Shown here one piece after another: positions 7,887 through 16,318 of a DNA stretch of 64,000 bases. Under the pieces are notes generated by a model, which was not told the origin of the DNA, did not search any database, and saw nothing but the letters and a program-made list of their open reading frames with translations. How positions within the stretch are numbered: the first letter of the stretch is position 1; every line of letters begins with the position of its first letter. The DNA is taken from assembly GCF_050107715.1 (NCBI RefSeq), contig NZ_JBNILN010000010.1, forward strand, positions 50,759 to 114,758. The letters are read 5' to 3'. The translations under genes were made by a program, and so were the position numbers. This DNA comes from Metabacillus_B sp050107715 (GTDB lineage: Bacteria > Bacillota > Bacilli > Bacillales > Bacillaceae).

Positions 7887-8267
7887 ATGGATATTGCACT
7901 GCTAATTTTACGTCTTGTTATAGGATTAACTTTCCTGGGTTACGGGAGTCAAAAGCTTTTTGGATGGTTTGGAGGATATGGTTTGAATGGAACCGGACAA
8001 TGGATGGAGTCTCTTGGGTTAAATCCTGGAAAGCTTGCAGCTTTTGGAGCGGGTGCTTCTGAAATGCTCGGAGGCCTGCTGCTTGTATTGGGATTATGGA
8101 TGGGTCTGGGAGCGGCGCTGATTATTTTAACGATGATCGTTGCCATCGCAGCCGTCCACGGAAAAAACGGGTATTGGAATGGAAAGGGAGGCTTTGAATA
8201 CAATCTGCTGATCATTGCAGCTGCTCTTGTTCTTGCTTTCGCTGGACCTGGATCCATATCTTTATAA
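7887..8267 (+). CDS. mhqP: DoxX-family membrane protein MhqP
   Basis: 126 residues, four membrane helices, DoxX family (ALLILRLVIGLTFLGYGSQKLFGWFGG, then GASEMLGGLLLVLGL). AGGAGG lies eight bases upstream of the ATG. In B. subtilis MhqP is the DoxX member of the mhqNOP operon, induced by methylhydroquinone, catechol and diamide through MhqR; the operators here support the same role. DoxX proteins are thought to work with thiol/electrophile homeostasis at the membrane. The nitroreductase mhqN that precedes it in B. subtilis is not present here. Confidence 0.82.
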   Translation: MDIALLILRLVIGLTFLGYGSQKLFGWFGGYGLNGTGQWMESLGLNPGKLAAFGAGASEMLGGLLLVLGLWMGLGAALIILTMIVAIAAVHGKNGYWNGKGGFEYNLLIIAAALVLAFAGPGSISL

Positions 8268-8298
8268 AAGGGTCAAACATGAATCTTAGACGATCTAA

Positions 8299-8316
8299 TG
8301 TCTCGAATTCGAGATA
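8299..8316. promoter_or_regulatory. MhqR-type operator, copy 3
   Basis: TGTCTCGAATTCGAGATA is a near-perfect palindrome (17 of 18 to the consensus) in the gap between mhqP and mhqE. It probably controls a separate promoter for mhqED; I could not place a convincing -35/-10 pair. Confidence 0.75.
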
Positions 8317-8501
8317 TTTTGTAAATGGAGAAAAAAGGCTACTCAAGGATTAGGATGTTTAGTTCGTATCTGCGGAAATGGTAGAATGGAGCCTAAAGGG
8401 CAGGCTGCTGTCAGCCGGCAAGAGGGAATTAGGCATCGATCGGTGAGATTTTTCCCACAGACTGGCCAAACCAATTGATTTGGGGAAAGTGAGTGATAAG
8501 A

Positions 8502-9449
8502 GTGCTGAAAACAGCAGGGATCCATCATATTACGGCCATGGTTAACGATGCGCAAAGAACGATTGATTTTTATGCAGGGATTCTTGGATTAAGGCTTGTA
8601 AAAAAGACCATTAACTTTGACCGGCCCGAAGTGTATCACCTTTATTTCGGGGATGCTCACGGGCAGCCCGGCACGGTGATCACGTTTTTCCCGTGGCCTA
8701 AGCAGCTAAAAGGGCGAATTGGGCAGGGGCAGGCGGGGGTAACCAGTTATGCTGTTCCAGAGGGCTCGCTTACATTTTGGAAGAATCGGCTGCAAATATT
8801 TGGGATCGAATTTGCCTCCGCTTCCCGTTTTGGGGAAACGTATTTGCAGTTGAGCGATCCTGACGGACTCCAGCTTGAACTGACGGAACGCAAAGAAGGC
8901 ACGAACCATACCTGGAGCTTTGGCGGAATAGATGCTGCACATGCAATTAAAGGGTTCGGAGGCGTTACGTTAATCTCGGCAAAGCCTGATAGAACCGCCG
9001 ACGTATTGGAGAATGTATTGGGTTTAGCCTGTATCGGTGATGAAGAGGGCTTCCTGCGCTTTAAATCTTCAGCACAGCTCGGCAACACCGTTGATATTAA
9101 GTTGACACCATCCGTCCGAGGACTAATGGGGGCTGGAACCATCCACCATATTGCATGGAGAGCCAAGGATGATGAAGAGCATGCGCGGTGGAAAGATTGG
9201 ATCCTGGAAAAGGGATACAACCCGACGGAAATCAAGGATCGCAACTATTTCAAAGCGCTCTATTTCCATGAAGGCGGAGGCATCCTATTTGAAATAGCAA
9301 CAGACACGCCGGGATTTACCGCCGATGAACCGGTGGCTGAACTGGGCCAAAGCCTGATGCTGCCTGAGTGGCTGGAGCAAAAGCGCGAAGAATTAGAACA
9401 AACCCTGCCTAAGGCAGAGGCCAGAATTTTAAAGGAGGATTTGCGATGA
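8502..9449 (+). CDS. mhqE: Ring-cleaving dioxygenase, MhqE/MhqO type (glyoxalase fold)
   Basis: About 315 residues, a two-domain vicinal-oxygen-chelate enzyme. Metal ligands: His in GIHHITAMV (N-terminal), His in MGAGTIHHIAWRA (second domain) and Glu in GGGILFEIATD. It is expected to open the ring of hydroquinones or catechols and thereby detoxify quinones. Start: GTG with the GGGGAAAGTGAG stretch upstream; a GTG three codons earlier is possible. It overlaps the hydrolase gene by four bases (ATGA), the same pairing as B. subtilis mhqED. Confidence 0.85.
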   Translation: MLKTAGIHHITAMVNDAQRTIDFYAGILGLRLVKKTINFDRPEVYHLYFGDAHGQPGTVITFFPWPKQLKGRIGQGQAGVTSYAVPEGSLTFWKNRLQIFGIEFASASRFGETYLQLSDPDGLQLELTERKEGTNHTWSFGGIDAAHAIKGFGGVTLISAKPDRTADVLENVLGLACIGDEEGFLRFKSSAQLGNTVDIKLTPSVRGLMGAGTIHHIAWRAKDDEEHARWKDWILEKGYNPTEIKDRNYFKALYFHEGGGILFEIATDTPGFTADEPVAELGQSLMLPEWLEQKREELEQTLPKAEARILKEDLR

Positions 9450-10063
9450 AACATGTATTCAATCAAGGCCGTAATCCTGAAAAACCAGTACTTCTGCTGC
9501 TTCATGGTACAGGCGGAAATGAACTGGACCTGCTGCCCCTTGCAGAAAAAATAGATGATGGCGCTTCTGTATTGAGTGTGCGGGGCAATGTATTGGAAAA
9601 TGGAATGCCAAGATTCTTTCGAAGGCTGGCAGAAGGGGTGTTTGATGAGGAAGATCTTATTTTCCGTACAAACGAATTGAACACGTTTCTGGATGAAGCA
9701 GCAGTGAAATATGAGTTTGACCGCAACAGCATCGTCGCTGTCGGGTATTCAAACGGAGCGAACATAGCAGCGAGTCTGATGTTTCACTTTCAGCATGCGT
9801 TAAAAGGCGCGATCCTTCACCATCCGATGGTTCCAAGAAGGGGGATTGAACTCCCTGATTTATCAGGGAAATCGGTGTTTATCGGTGCGGGGACAAATGA
9901 TCCGATCTGCTCATCAGCTGAATCCACTGAACTGTACTCCTTATTGGAAAAAGCTCATGCAAATGTAACACTTCATTGGGAGAAGAACGGTCACCAGTTA
10001 ACCATGCAGGAAGCGGATGCTGCAGCAGATTGGTATAAAAAATTTGTCCTTAAACCGGAGTGA
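9446..10063 (+). CDS. mhqD: Carboxylesterase/phospholipase-type hydrolase MhqD
   Basis: 205-residue alpha/beta hydrolase. Catalytic Ser in GYSNGANIA (GxSxG), catalytic Asp in GTNDPICS, catalytic His in KNGHQLTM, oxyanion HGTGGNE near the N-terminus. Translationally coupled to the dioxygenase. MhqD of B. subtilis belongs to the MhqR regulon and is thought to hydrolyse ring-cleavage products or esters of quinone adducts; the exact substrate is unknown. Confidence 0.85.
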   Translation: MKHVFNQGRNPEKPVLLLLHGTGGNELDLLPLAEKIDDGASVLSVRGNVLENGMPRFFRRLAEGVFDEEDLIFRTNELNTFLDEAAVKYEFDRNSIVAVGYSNGANIAASLMFHFQHALKGAILHHPMVPRRGIELPDLSGKSVFIGAGTNDPICSSAESTELYSLLEKAHANVTLHWEKNGHQLTMQEADAAADWYKKFVLKPE

Positions 10064-10068
10064 AAACA

Positions 10069-10111
10069 GACAAGGGGATGCCTTCAAAGCGTCCCCTTGT
10101 CTTTGATTTTA
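10069..10111 (+). terminator. Terminator after mhqED
   Basis: GACAAGGGGA, loop, TCCCCTTGTC, then TTTGATTTT. It may also serve the opposing gene. Confidence 0.8.
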
Positions 10112-10147
10112 AGCATGAGCGGACAGTCAATCTGTTTGCTTCCCGTG

Positions 10148-10528
10148 TTATTCAGGTAGTTTCCGGGCTATGACCGCGAGCCTGTTCCAGGAGTTAATCG
10201 TCACAATCTTCCTGATGATTTCACGCATTTGCTTTTCATCAAAATCCTGTGCAGCATCCTCATAAACATTGTCGGGGACATGCGATTCAGCAACGAGGGT
10301 GACCGATTCCGCCAATGCAAGAACGGCTCTTTCTTCAGGCGTAAAATAAGGAGCTTCACGCCAAGCATTCAAAGCATAAATCCGCTGCCCGGGTTCTCCT
10401 GACTGACGTGCCTCCTTCATATGCATTTTCAGGCAGAAGGCGCAGCTGTTAATCTGGGAAGTCCGGATTTTAATGAGTTCCTTGAGCGTGCCATCAGCTA
10501 AATAGTTCTCAAAATGCCTCAGCCAAAT
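10148..10528 (-). CDS. Carboxymuconolactone decarboxylase/AhpD-family protein, 5' end unclear
   Basis: The reading frame encodes the CMD/AhpD core with the redox motif SQINSCAFCLKMH (CxxC plus His) and the RIYALNAWREAPYFTPEERAVL signature. AhpD-like proteins reduce peroxiredoxins or act as alkylhydroperoxidases. Oddity: the frame is open from 10555, but there is no ATG, GTG or TTG before the CxxC motif. The first ATG (10426) falls after it and would give a useless fragment. An ATT at 10526-10528 (reading I-W-L-R-H-F-E-N-Y-L) is the best placed candidate. Family proteins usually carry some 15-20 more N-terminal residues, and the gene begins within about 15-30 bases of the tetR stop, so the 5' end looks deleted. 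It may be a decaying gene or use a non-standard start. Confidence 0.65.
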   Translation of the reverse strand: MWLRHFENYLADGTLKELIKIRTSQINSCAFCLKMHMKEARQSGEPGQRIYALNAWREAPYFTPEERAVLALAESVTLVAESHVPDNVYEDAAQDFDEKQMREIIRKIVTINSWNRLAVIARKLPE

Positions 10529-10541
10529 ACTCTGATCTTTA

Positions 10542-11120
10542 TCAGCTGCTGGAGGCTATGATGTGCTTCGCTGTTTCAATTGCAGGTGCAGCGCCATTTG
10601 GAGCCAGCCCCATAGAGTAGGCAACGGTTATTCCTTCATGTAATATGAACAGCTTTTCACCGGTTTGTATTGCATTTGTTAGCCCTAGTTCGTCAAGATA
10701 TCGGATAAAGAGCTGTTTCAGCTGTTTTTTCTTTTCTATGATGTATGTTCTTCCAGGGTGAGACGGTTCGGTCAATTCAGCCAATGCGTTGACAAAGGCG
10801 CATCCCCGTTGACTATTCTTTGCAAGCCAGCTTTCCAGAGCCTCAAATATCATCATTATTTTCTGCACCGGATCATGATCCGGTATCCGGTTCAAATAAC
10901 TGTTTAAATGGTGCGTCCATAAGTCATCCCGTTTCTTTAAATACGCAACGATCAGCTGTTCCTTTGATCCAAAGCGATCATATAAGGTTTTTTTCGTTAC
11001 TCCGGCCTCGCTGGCAATTGTTTCGACACCAACCGCATGGATTCCCCGCCCATAAAATAGGGCAGAAGCGGTTTCTAGAATTCTTTGAGCAGCAGGGGTC
11101 ATTTTCACGGATTCATCCAT
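10542..11120 (-). CDS. TetR-family transcriptional repressor
   Basis: 192 residues. N-terminal helix-turn-helix (AAQRILETASALFYGRGIHAVGVETIASEAGVTKKTLYDRFGSKEQL, residues about 8-54) is canonical TetR; the C-terminal ligand-binding domain is helical, with one Cys in the RGCAFVNA motif found in YxaF/LmrA-like members. It sits in a minus-strand operon behind an EamA exporter, and two related 14-bp sites plus a perfect 12-bp palindrome lie in the promoter upstream, so it is predicted to repress its own operon and be released by a toxic or metabolic ligand. Confidence 0.85.
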   Translation of the reverse strand: MDESVKMTPAAQRILETASALFYGRGIHAVGVETIASEAGVTKKTLYDRFGSKEQLIVAYLKKRDDLWTHHLNSYLNRIPDHDPVQKIMMIFEALESWLAKNSQRGCAFVNALAELTEPSHPGRTYIIEKKKQLKQLFIRYLDELGLTNAIQTGEKLFILHEGITVAYSMGLAPNGAAPAIETAKHIIASSS

Positions 11121-11157
11121 TTTTTCACCACGCTTTCCTGCCTCTTATAAGAGGACC

Positions 11158-12027
11158 TTATTCTTTTTGAATAATCCAGACACCTATTAAACATACTATC
11201 ATTCCTGCTAGTGTAAAGCTGCCGATCTTGTCTCCAAACATAAAGAAAGCCCAGAGCATGGTGAATGGAGGAGTCAAATACAGCAGACTGCTTACCCGTG
11301 TGACACTGCCTAATTTGAGATTGAGCCAGTAAAATCCATAGCCTCCAATAGTCGACAGAATGGCAAGCCATGCTGCGGCCATCCAGAAATCCGGATTAAC
11401 AGGAGGGGCTGTATGACCGGTTGCTGCAGCAAGAATCGTGAAAAGGAAAGCGCTAATCAAGGTTTGAATAGGAAGGGCATCCATAATAGAAACGGCATCC
11501 TTCGTTTTTTTCTCATATAGTGTTGCACAAACGAGGCTGATAACTGCCATAAACGATAAAGCATAGCCCCACAGTGGAACACCAGCCGCTGATCCCAAAT
11601 CCCCCAGCACAACGAGCAGTACACCTGAAATCCCCAGCAGCAGTCCAAACCACTGCCTGATCGTTGCAGATTCCTTTAATACCGGGCCCGCAAGTGCGGC
11701 AGCCGCAATCGGCTGAAGGGTCGTGATTAAATTGGAAGTGCCTGCGGAAACTCCACTTTCAATCGATAGAAATACACAGAGTAAGTATCCCCCTTGGGCA
11801 AAGAGTCCGATCATCGCTTGGGAAAACAAAGTTTTGGCAGAAATTCTTTTCCGCTGTTTCCAAAGCCACCAGCCTCCCAATATGATGGCTGCCGCTATAA
11901 ATCTCCACATCAGTAAGGTGAAGGTGTTTGCCTCTGCTGTACCCAGCCGCGCTCCAATAAAACCTGAACTCCACATAACAACAAATCCAGCCGCTGCAAA
12001 AAGTTTAGTCTGCTGTTTGGTGATCAA
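11158..12027 (-). CDS. EamA (DMT superfamily) transporter
   Basis: 289 residues, ten membrane helices in two EamA repeats (first about 9-140, second about 155-285). Signatures: MWSSGFIGARLGTAEANTFTLLMWRF and LLYLTPPFTMLWAFFMFGDKIGSFTLAGMIVCLIGVW. Drug/metabolite exporter of unknown substrate. First gene of the unit with tetR (37 bp apart) and the AhpD-like gene, so the exported compound could be an electrophile or oxidant (inference). Confidence 0.85.
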   Translation of the reverse strand: MITKQQTKLFAAAGFVVMWSSGFIGARLGTAEANTFTLLMWRFIAAAIILGGWWLWKQRKRISAKTLFSQAMIGLFAQGGYLLCVFLSIESGVSAGTSNLITTLQPIAAAALAGPVLKESATIRQWFGLLLGISGVLLVVLGDLGSAAGVPLWGYALSFMAVISLVCATLYEKKTKDAVSIMDALPIQTLISAFLFTILAAATGHTAPPVNPDFWMAAAWLAILSTIGGYGFYWLNLKLGSVTRVSSLLYLTPPFTMLWAFFMFGDKIGSFTLAGMIVCLIGVWIIQKE

Positions 12028-12050
12028 CTTTATCGCCTCCTCTAAACTAA

Positions 12051-12103
12051 ACCGATTGGTATAGTATAAGGTTATATAACCATACCGGTCAGTATACTGT
12101 CAA
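12051..12103 (-). promoter_or_regulatory. Promoter and TetR operators of the EamA-TetR operon
   Basis: On the minus strand TTGACA (12098-12103) precedes a TTATAT -10 at an 18-bp spacing. Two related sites, ATACCGGTCAGTAT (12082-12095, inside the spacer) and ATACCAATCGGT (12051-12062, downstream), agree at most positions, and GGTTATATAACC (12070-12081) is a perfect palindrome over the -10. Confidence 0.6.
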
Positions 12104-12210
12104 AGAAAAGAAACTGCAGGGAAATTCCAGCACGGATAAAAGACAATTTTATAAGAATGCCAGGTAGTACTGAATTTCACTTTTCGTCAGTCGTTTTCCC
12201 ACCTGATAAT

Positions 12211-12335
12211 TGGAGCAGATGGCGATAGACTCCGAGCTAAGAGCAGCGGGATTAATACCTCGCAGACGCAAGAGGCTAAGAGGCTTACCGCCCGCCTTTG
12301 GTTAAGCGAACTCCGGCTGACTGCAATCAACAGCC
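12211..12335. repeat. Degenerate Bacillaceae intergenic repeat, copy A
   Basis: The stretch with GCGATAGACTCC, CGCAGACGCAAG, AGAGGCTTACCGCCCGCC and AATCAACAGCC resembles the abundant GC-rich palindromic intergenic repeat of many Bacillus relatives. A second, inverted and more decayed copy lies at 62065-62190. Noncoding; the rest of the gap to the MFS gene holds only promoter signals. Confidence 0.6.
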
Positions 12336-12441
12336 AAATTTAACACAAAAAATAAATGCCTGCACCGCATTACCTGCAAAAATATTACTTTTTAGTACCT
12401 ATGCTACTTTAAAGTGCGTACTGTTTCCTTTTGTAGAAACC

Positions 12442-12473
12442 TTGCATAATGACTCATGTACCCGGTAATGAGT
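12442..12473 (+). promoter_or_regulatory. Candidate promoter/operator of the MFS gene
   Basis: TTGCAT, 18-bp spacer, TAATGA, overlapped by the inverted repeat ACTCAT..ATGAGT (12452-12473). Further upstream AGTA..TACT repeats (12390-12425) are of the kind bound by HxlR-type regulators, but no such regulator is encoded nearby. Confidence 0.4.
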
Positions 12474-12549
12474 ACATCAAGGAATGCATGATAGAGGAAA
12501 TGAAAGGTACCTTCGTTTCCCCATTTACATCCAAGGAGGAATGAACAGT

Positions 12550-13761
12550 ATGAGTACAAACTCAACCGCTATAGATCAGCCCAAAACAAAAGGAGGCACG
12601 CCGGCCCTGCTGGCTCTCGCAATTAGTGCCTTCGGTATTGGAACGACAGAGTTCGTTCCAGTAGGATTATTATCAACGATTGCCGATGACCTTTCTATTT
12701 CCATTACACTTGCAGGTTTGCTGATTTCAGGATATGCATTGGGAGTTGCTTTCGGGGCTCCCGTTCTCACGGCTTTAACAAGTAAAATGAGCCGAAAAAC
12801 GCTGCTAATGTTTCTTATGGTCGTGTTTATTATCGGAAACTCTGTAGCAGCCATCTCAACAAGCTTTGGATTATTGCTTGTCGCCAGGTTTATTACAGCC
12901 TTTTCACATGGTATTTTCTTCTCGATCGGTTCAACGATTGCAGCCGATTTAGTGCCGGCTCATAAACGGGCCAGTGCGATTGCCTTTATGTTTACAGGAC
13001 TGACCGTTGCTACTGTCACCGGGGTGCCGCTCGGAACCTTTATCGGACAGGCATTCGGATGGAAAGCAACCTTCTGGGGAGTAGCTTTGCTCGGTGTCAT
13101 TGGAATCATTGCAAGTGCTATTCTCGTACCGAAAAACCTTAAGGAAGCACCGCCTTCCAAGTTCAGTGAACAAGTTAAGATTCTGGCCAATGGCCGCCTG
13201 CTTCTTGCATTTGCGATCACAGCGCTTGGTTATGGCGGAACGTTTGTAGCCTTTACCTATTTAACTCCGCTGCTTGAAGATGTAACTGGATTCAGCTCAA
13301 GCTGGGTAAGTATCATTCTTCTCGTATACGGAGTAGCCGTAGCCATTGGGAATGTGGCCGGCGGTAAGTTCTCAAATAAAAATCCGTTAAAAGCTTTATT
13401 CTGGATGTTTGTCCTGCAAGCCATTATTCTAGTGGCCTTAACATTTGCCGCTCCATTTAAAGCAGCGGGACTTATTGCGATCTTCCTCATGGGGTTATTC
13501 GCTTTCATGAATGTACCTGGCCTGCAGATTCTGGTTGTAGACCTCGCTGAGAAATATGTGCCTTCCGCAGTCAACGTGGCCTCAGCCTTGAATATTGCGG
13601 CATTCAATGTCGGAATTGCGATTGGTTCATTTGTCGGCGGTGTGATTGTGGATGGCATCGGTTTAATCCATACCCCATGGATTGGGGCAGTTATGGTAGC
13701 AGGTGCCGTTCTGCTGACTGCTTGGCTTCGAGGCATTGAACGCAAGTCAGAATCAGCATAA
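12550..13761 (+). CDS. MFS transporter, DHA1 (drug:H+ antiporter) type
   Basis: 403 residues, twelve membrane helices. The N-terminal ALAISAFGIGTTEFVPVGLL, the loop 2-3 signature GAPVLTALTSKMSRKTLL and the motif-C-like GVPLGTFIG mark a DHA1/AraJ-type exporter like B. subtilis YtbD/YbcL. AAGGAGGA is 10 bases before the chosen ATG; an ATG three codons earlier abuts the binding site and a longer frame upstream lacks one. Probably expels small organic compounds or drugs; substrate unknown. Separate from the downstream LLM gene by a terminator-like hairpin. Confidence 0.85.
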   Translation: MSTNSTAIDQPKTKGGTPALLALAISAFGIGTTEFVPVGLLSTIADDLSISITLAGLLISGYALGVAFGAPVLTALTSKMSRKTLLMFLMVVFIIGNSVAAISTSFGLLLVARFITAFSHGIFFSIGSTIAADLVPAHKRASAIAFMFTGLTVATVTGVPLGTFIGQAFGWKATFWGVALLGVIGIIASAILVPKNLKEAPPSKFSEQVKILANGRLLLAFAITALGYGGTFVAFTYLTPLLEDVTGFSSSWVSIILLVYGVAVAIGNVAGGKFSNKNPLKALFWMFVLQAIILVALTFAAPFKAAGLIAIFLMGLFAFMNVPGLQILVVDLAEKYVPSAVNVASALNIAAFNVGIAIGSFVGGVIVDGIGLIHTPWIGAVMVAGAVLLTAWLRGIERKSESA

Positions 13762-13826
13762 GGGAGATTCCGCTGCCGGGTTCAGCTATGGAAGGAACGA
13801 GCAAGAAAGCAAACTATTCTCACAGG

Positions 13827-13851
13827 GGCGGCACTAGTTGCCGTCTCTTTT
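13827..13851 (+). terminator. Terminator after the MFS gene
   Basis: GGCGGCA-CTAGT-TGCCGTC with one mismatch, then TCTTTT. Confidence 0.55.
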
Positions 13852-13876
13852 CTAAAGAAGAAAGGGAGGGGAAAAG

Positions 13877-14833
13877 ATGAATCCATTCTCACAGCATCAT
13901 GCATATAACCGGACTTACAAAGAGGGAGAATTGACTCTTGGTCTTCATATCCCTTTAGAGAATTATCAGTTTGACACACCTTCAATGGAGAAACAGGTGG
14001 AATTGGCACAGCTTGCTGAACAACTCGGCTTCACAAGCTTATGGTTCCGTGATGTCCTGCTTGAAGATCCTAACTTTGGAGATCCAGCTGTTGGTCAAAT
14101 CTACGACATGATGATCTACCTGACGTATTTGGCAGGAAAAACAAAGGAGATCGGACTTGGCACGGCTGCCACTGTCTTGCCGCTCCGTCATCCGCTTCGC
14201 GTTGCAAAAGAAATCGCAACGATTGATCAATTGTTCCCGGGAAGATTATTCCTCGGGATATCATCAGGAGACCGCCGTGCGGATTTTGCTGCGCTTGGTG
14301 TTTCACATCCTGATCGTGGAGAAGCATTTGTTGAAGCGTATCACGATCTGCAGGAAGTGCTCTATCAAGACTATCCAATCATTCACTCCAAGCGGGGAAA
14401 TATAAGAGGGGCAAATCTTGTTCCGAAACCGGCTGTCCGCATACCGGCATTGATCACTGGCTATGCCCAGCAGGAAATGAAGTGGTTTGCCGAGCATGGA
14501 GATGGCTGGATGTATTATCCACGCAGTCCCCATGATCAGGAAGTGACGGTCAAGCGCTGGAGAAGTCTGGTGGAAGAATATCATCCTGGGGCTTTCAAGC
14601 CTTTCAGCCAGCCGATGCATCTCGATCTTGCGGAGGACCCGAATGAGATTCCAAGGCCAATCCGGCTCGGTTACAGGATTGGAAGAAACTATCTGATTGA
14701 ACTGCTGAATAGTTATAAAGAGTCAGGCGTTAATCATCTATTCTTTGCCCTGTTCGACAGTCAAAGGCCTGCAGAAGAAGTCATTCAGGAGCTGGGGGAA
14801 GAAGTGGTTCCGCACTTCCCATCCATTCAATAG
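13877..14833 (+). CDS. LLM-class (luciferase-like) flavin oxidoreductase
   Basis: 318 residues, a bacterial-luciferase-like TIM barrel. Signatures: LGLHIPLENYQ, QLAEQLGFTSLWFRDVLL, EIGLGTAATVLPLRHPLRVAKEIATIDQLFPGRLFLGISSGDR and PALITGYAQQEMKWFAEHGDGWMYYPR. Such proteins use FMNH2 or F420; in Bacillus FMN is expected. It resembles the TIGR03571-like subgroup. Substrate unknown, probably oxidation or desulfonation of a small molecule. GGGAGGGG upstream of the ATG; its own terminator follows. The adjacent MFS exporter may be functionally related but is separated by a hairpin. Confidence 0.8.
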   Translation: MNPFSQHHAYNRTYKEGELTLGLHIPLENYQFDTPSMEKQVELAQLAEQLGFTSLWFRDVLLEDPNFGDPAVGQIYDMMIYLTYLAGKTKEIGLGTAATVLPLRHPLRVAKEIATIDQLFPGRLFLGISSGDRRADFAALGVSHPDRGEAFVEAYHDLQEVLYQDYPIIHSKRGNIRGANLVPKPAVRIPALITGYAQQEMKWFAEHGDGWMYYPRSPHDQEVTVKRWRSLVEEYHPGAFKPFSQPMHLDLAEDPNEIPRPIRLGYRIGRNYLIELLNSYKESGVNHLFFALFDSQRPAEEVIQELGEEVVPHFPSIQ

Positions 14834-14851
14834 CAATAATAAACAGGAAAG

Positions 14852-14885
14852 ATGACTCCAGGACTATACCCTGGGTCATTTTTCG
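14852..14885 (+). terminator. Terminator after the LLM gene
   Basis: ATGACTCCAGG, loop ACTATA, CCTGGGTCAT, then TTTTT. Confidence 0.8.
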
Positions 14886-15028
14886 TTTGACAAGGAATAG
14901 GAATGGACGCTGAAATTATTTAGGGCTGGACAGTACAGCATAAAAGAAGCAGGCAGGAACCTTGAGAGGATACAGTCGCAGATAAAAAGGGTATAGACTT
15001 ATGTAGCTAAGGTTAGGAGGGAACAATC

Positions 15029-15313
15029 ATGAGGAAAAAATCACCAATCAATTACGCTTTTTCAGCTCTTCTGCTGACAGGCAGCGCGATATGGGCAGCC
15101 GCATCCTATAAGAAAAAAAGGAAACAGCTAGAGAAAGAGCTTGAAAACCCAAACAGAAAGCTCCATCAAATCGAAAGTGCAGATGCCTCCAAAGAGCAGG
15201 AAGAAAAGGAACTAACTCAGCTTGATTCTGTGCAGAGATCGGAATGGGTCGCCAATGGATTCCCGCAAACACATCAGGAAATGAGAGAATTGGAAGAGGA
15301 AGAGAAGAAATAA
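15029..15313 (+). CDS. Small membrane-anchored protein of unknown function
   Basis: 94 residues. One N-terminal membrane helix (NYAFSALLLTGSAIWAAASY, about 8-27), a basic KKKRKQ stop-transfer patch, then a highly charged, glutamate-rich coiled-coil-like tail ending in EEEEKK. The segment SVQRSEWVANGFPQTHQEMREL looks conserved rather than low-complexity. Strong AGGAGGG binding site. I do not recognise a family; topology predicts the charged domain in the cytoplasm. Followed by a good terminator, so it is a stand-alone gene. Confidence 0.65.
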   Translation: MRKKSPINYAFSALLLTGSAIWAAASYKKKRKQLEKELENPNRKLHQIESADASKEQEEKELTQLDSVQRSEWVANGFPQTHQEMRELEEEEKK

Positions 15314-15370
15314 AGCACGATTGGGTTAACAGAGTGTAAATATCGCATGAAACAGGGCACCCATCCGTAC

Positions 15371-15403
15371 ACAGGGAACGTTTGGAAACCCTGTTTTTTT
15401 TTT
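15371..15403 (+). terminator. Terminator after the small membrane protein
   Basis: ACAGGG, 12-base loop, CCCTGT and ten T residues. Confidence 0.8.
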
Positions 15404-15516
15404 GCTGTTTTTCCGCAGTGCATTCCAAGCTTGAAGGAACCATGTACAAAGGGAATGAAAGCTGTTCCCTTAAACCATAACTCTCATGGAGTGAAGAGGT
15501 GACAGTACATGTCATA

Positions 15517-15541
15517 CAAAAAAGCCTGCTCATCAGCAGGC
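15517..15541 (-). terminator. Terminator of the minus-strand hypothetical gene
   Basis: On the minus strand GCCTGCT-GATG-AGCAGGC followed by TTTTTT. Confidence 0.85.
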
Positions 15542-15560
15542 CGCTTGGCCAAAACAGCCC

Positions 15561-16070
15561 CTATTTCCGCACAGGCATCTGGATAGGATGGATTTCTTCA
15601 TACTCCCTTTGCTTTGTTTCAGGGTGGAATGGATCAAGCTCATCAGAACGATGAAAATCCGATTGATTTTGCTTTCCAACGGACCTGTATTTAATATGAA
15701 ATTCCTCTTCGTATTCCTCATGTGCGGATGAAGACTGCTTCATTCCGGCTATCCATGTCTCAAACTTGTAAGTTCCTCTATCTACGATGACACTCAAATC
15801 TTCAAGTGACTGGGTCAGTTCATTTAAGCAATCCAAACCGTTTCTTAACAGAATGCCTCTCTCTTTCGCTTTGTCAATCGAGTGCTCCAGCCTGTATTTT
15901 CCGTGGTGGTAGGAAAATTCAATATAACAGCTGTTGCGGTCCCAGTTGAAATTGAAATCTTCAATTTTCAAATGCTTAATGACCTTCACAAGTCTGACTT
16001 CGCAAACATCCTGCTCTTTGTGTGGCATCCCTTTAAATAGAACGTTCTTGAATAGACGATTCCTGAACAT
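15561..16070 (-). CDS. Hypothetical protein
   Basis: 169 residues, soluble, acidic in the C-terminal half. The N-terminal half (VRLVKVIKHLKIEDFNFNWDRNSCYIEFSYHHGKYRLEHSIDKAKERG) looks like a compact alpha/beta domain; the C-terminal 45 residues are charged and probably disordered. No family recognised and no catalytic motif seen. Start supported by GAAGGAAGG nine bases upstream on the minus strand and a clear terminator follows, so it is very likely a real gene. Divergent from the secreted esterase gene. Confidence 0.7.
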   Translation of the reverse strand: MFRNRLFKNVLFKGMPHKEQDVCEVRLVKVIKHLKIEDFNFNWDRNSCYIEFSYHHGKYRLEHSIDKAKERGILLRNGLDCLNELTQSLEDLSVIVDRGTYKFETWIAGMKQSSSAHEEYEEEFHIKYRSVGKQNQSDFHRSDELDPFHPETKQREYEEIHPIQMPVRK

Positions 16071-16318
16071 GCCATCAACCTTCCTTCGTTTTTTGTGCCT
16101 GATTTAGAATGGGTATAGTACCATTTCTACAAAAGGGGCTCATTCCCTGCCTAAAAGGATTATGCTTTTACAAAAACCCTTAATGTCTTATCCAGCTCCA
16201 AATTTTGTGACATTATGGCATGGAGTGAAGAGCGGTTTGGAAAATACATTCCGGCTGGATAGCCGGCCTCTTCCAGGAAAGGATATAGACATAGAAAAAA
16301 GCAAAAGGGGCCCATCCA

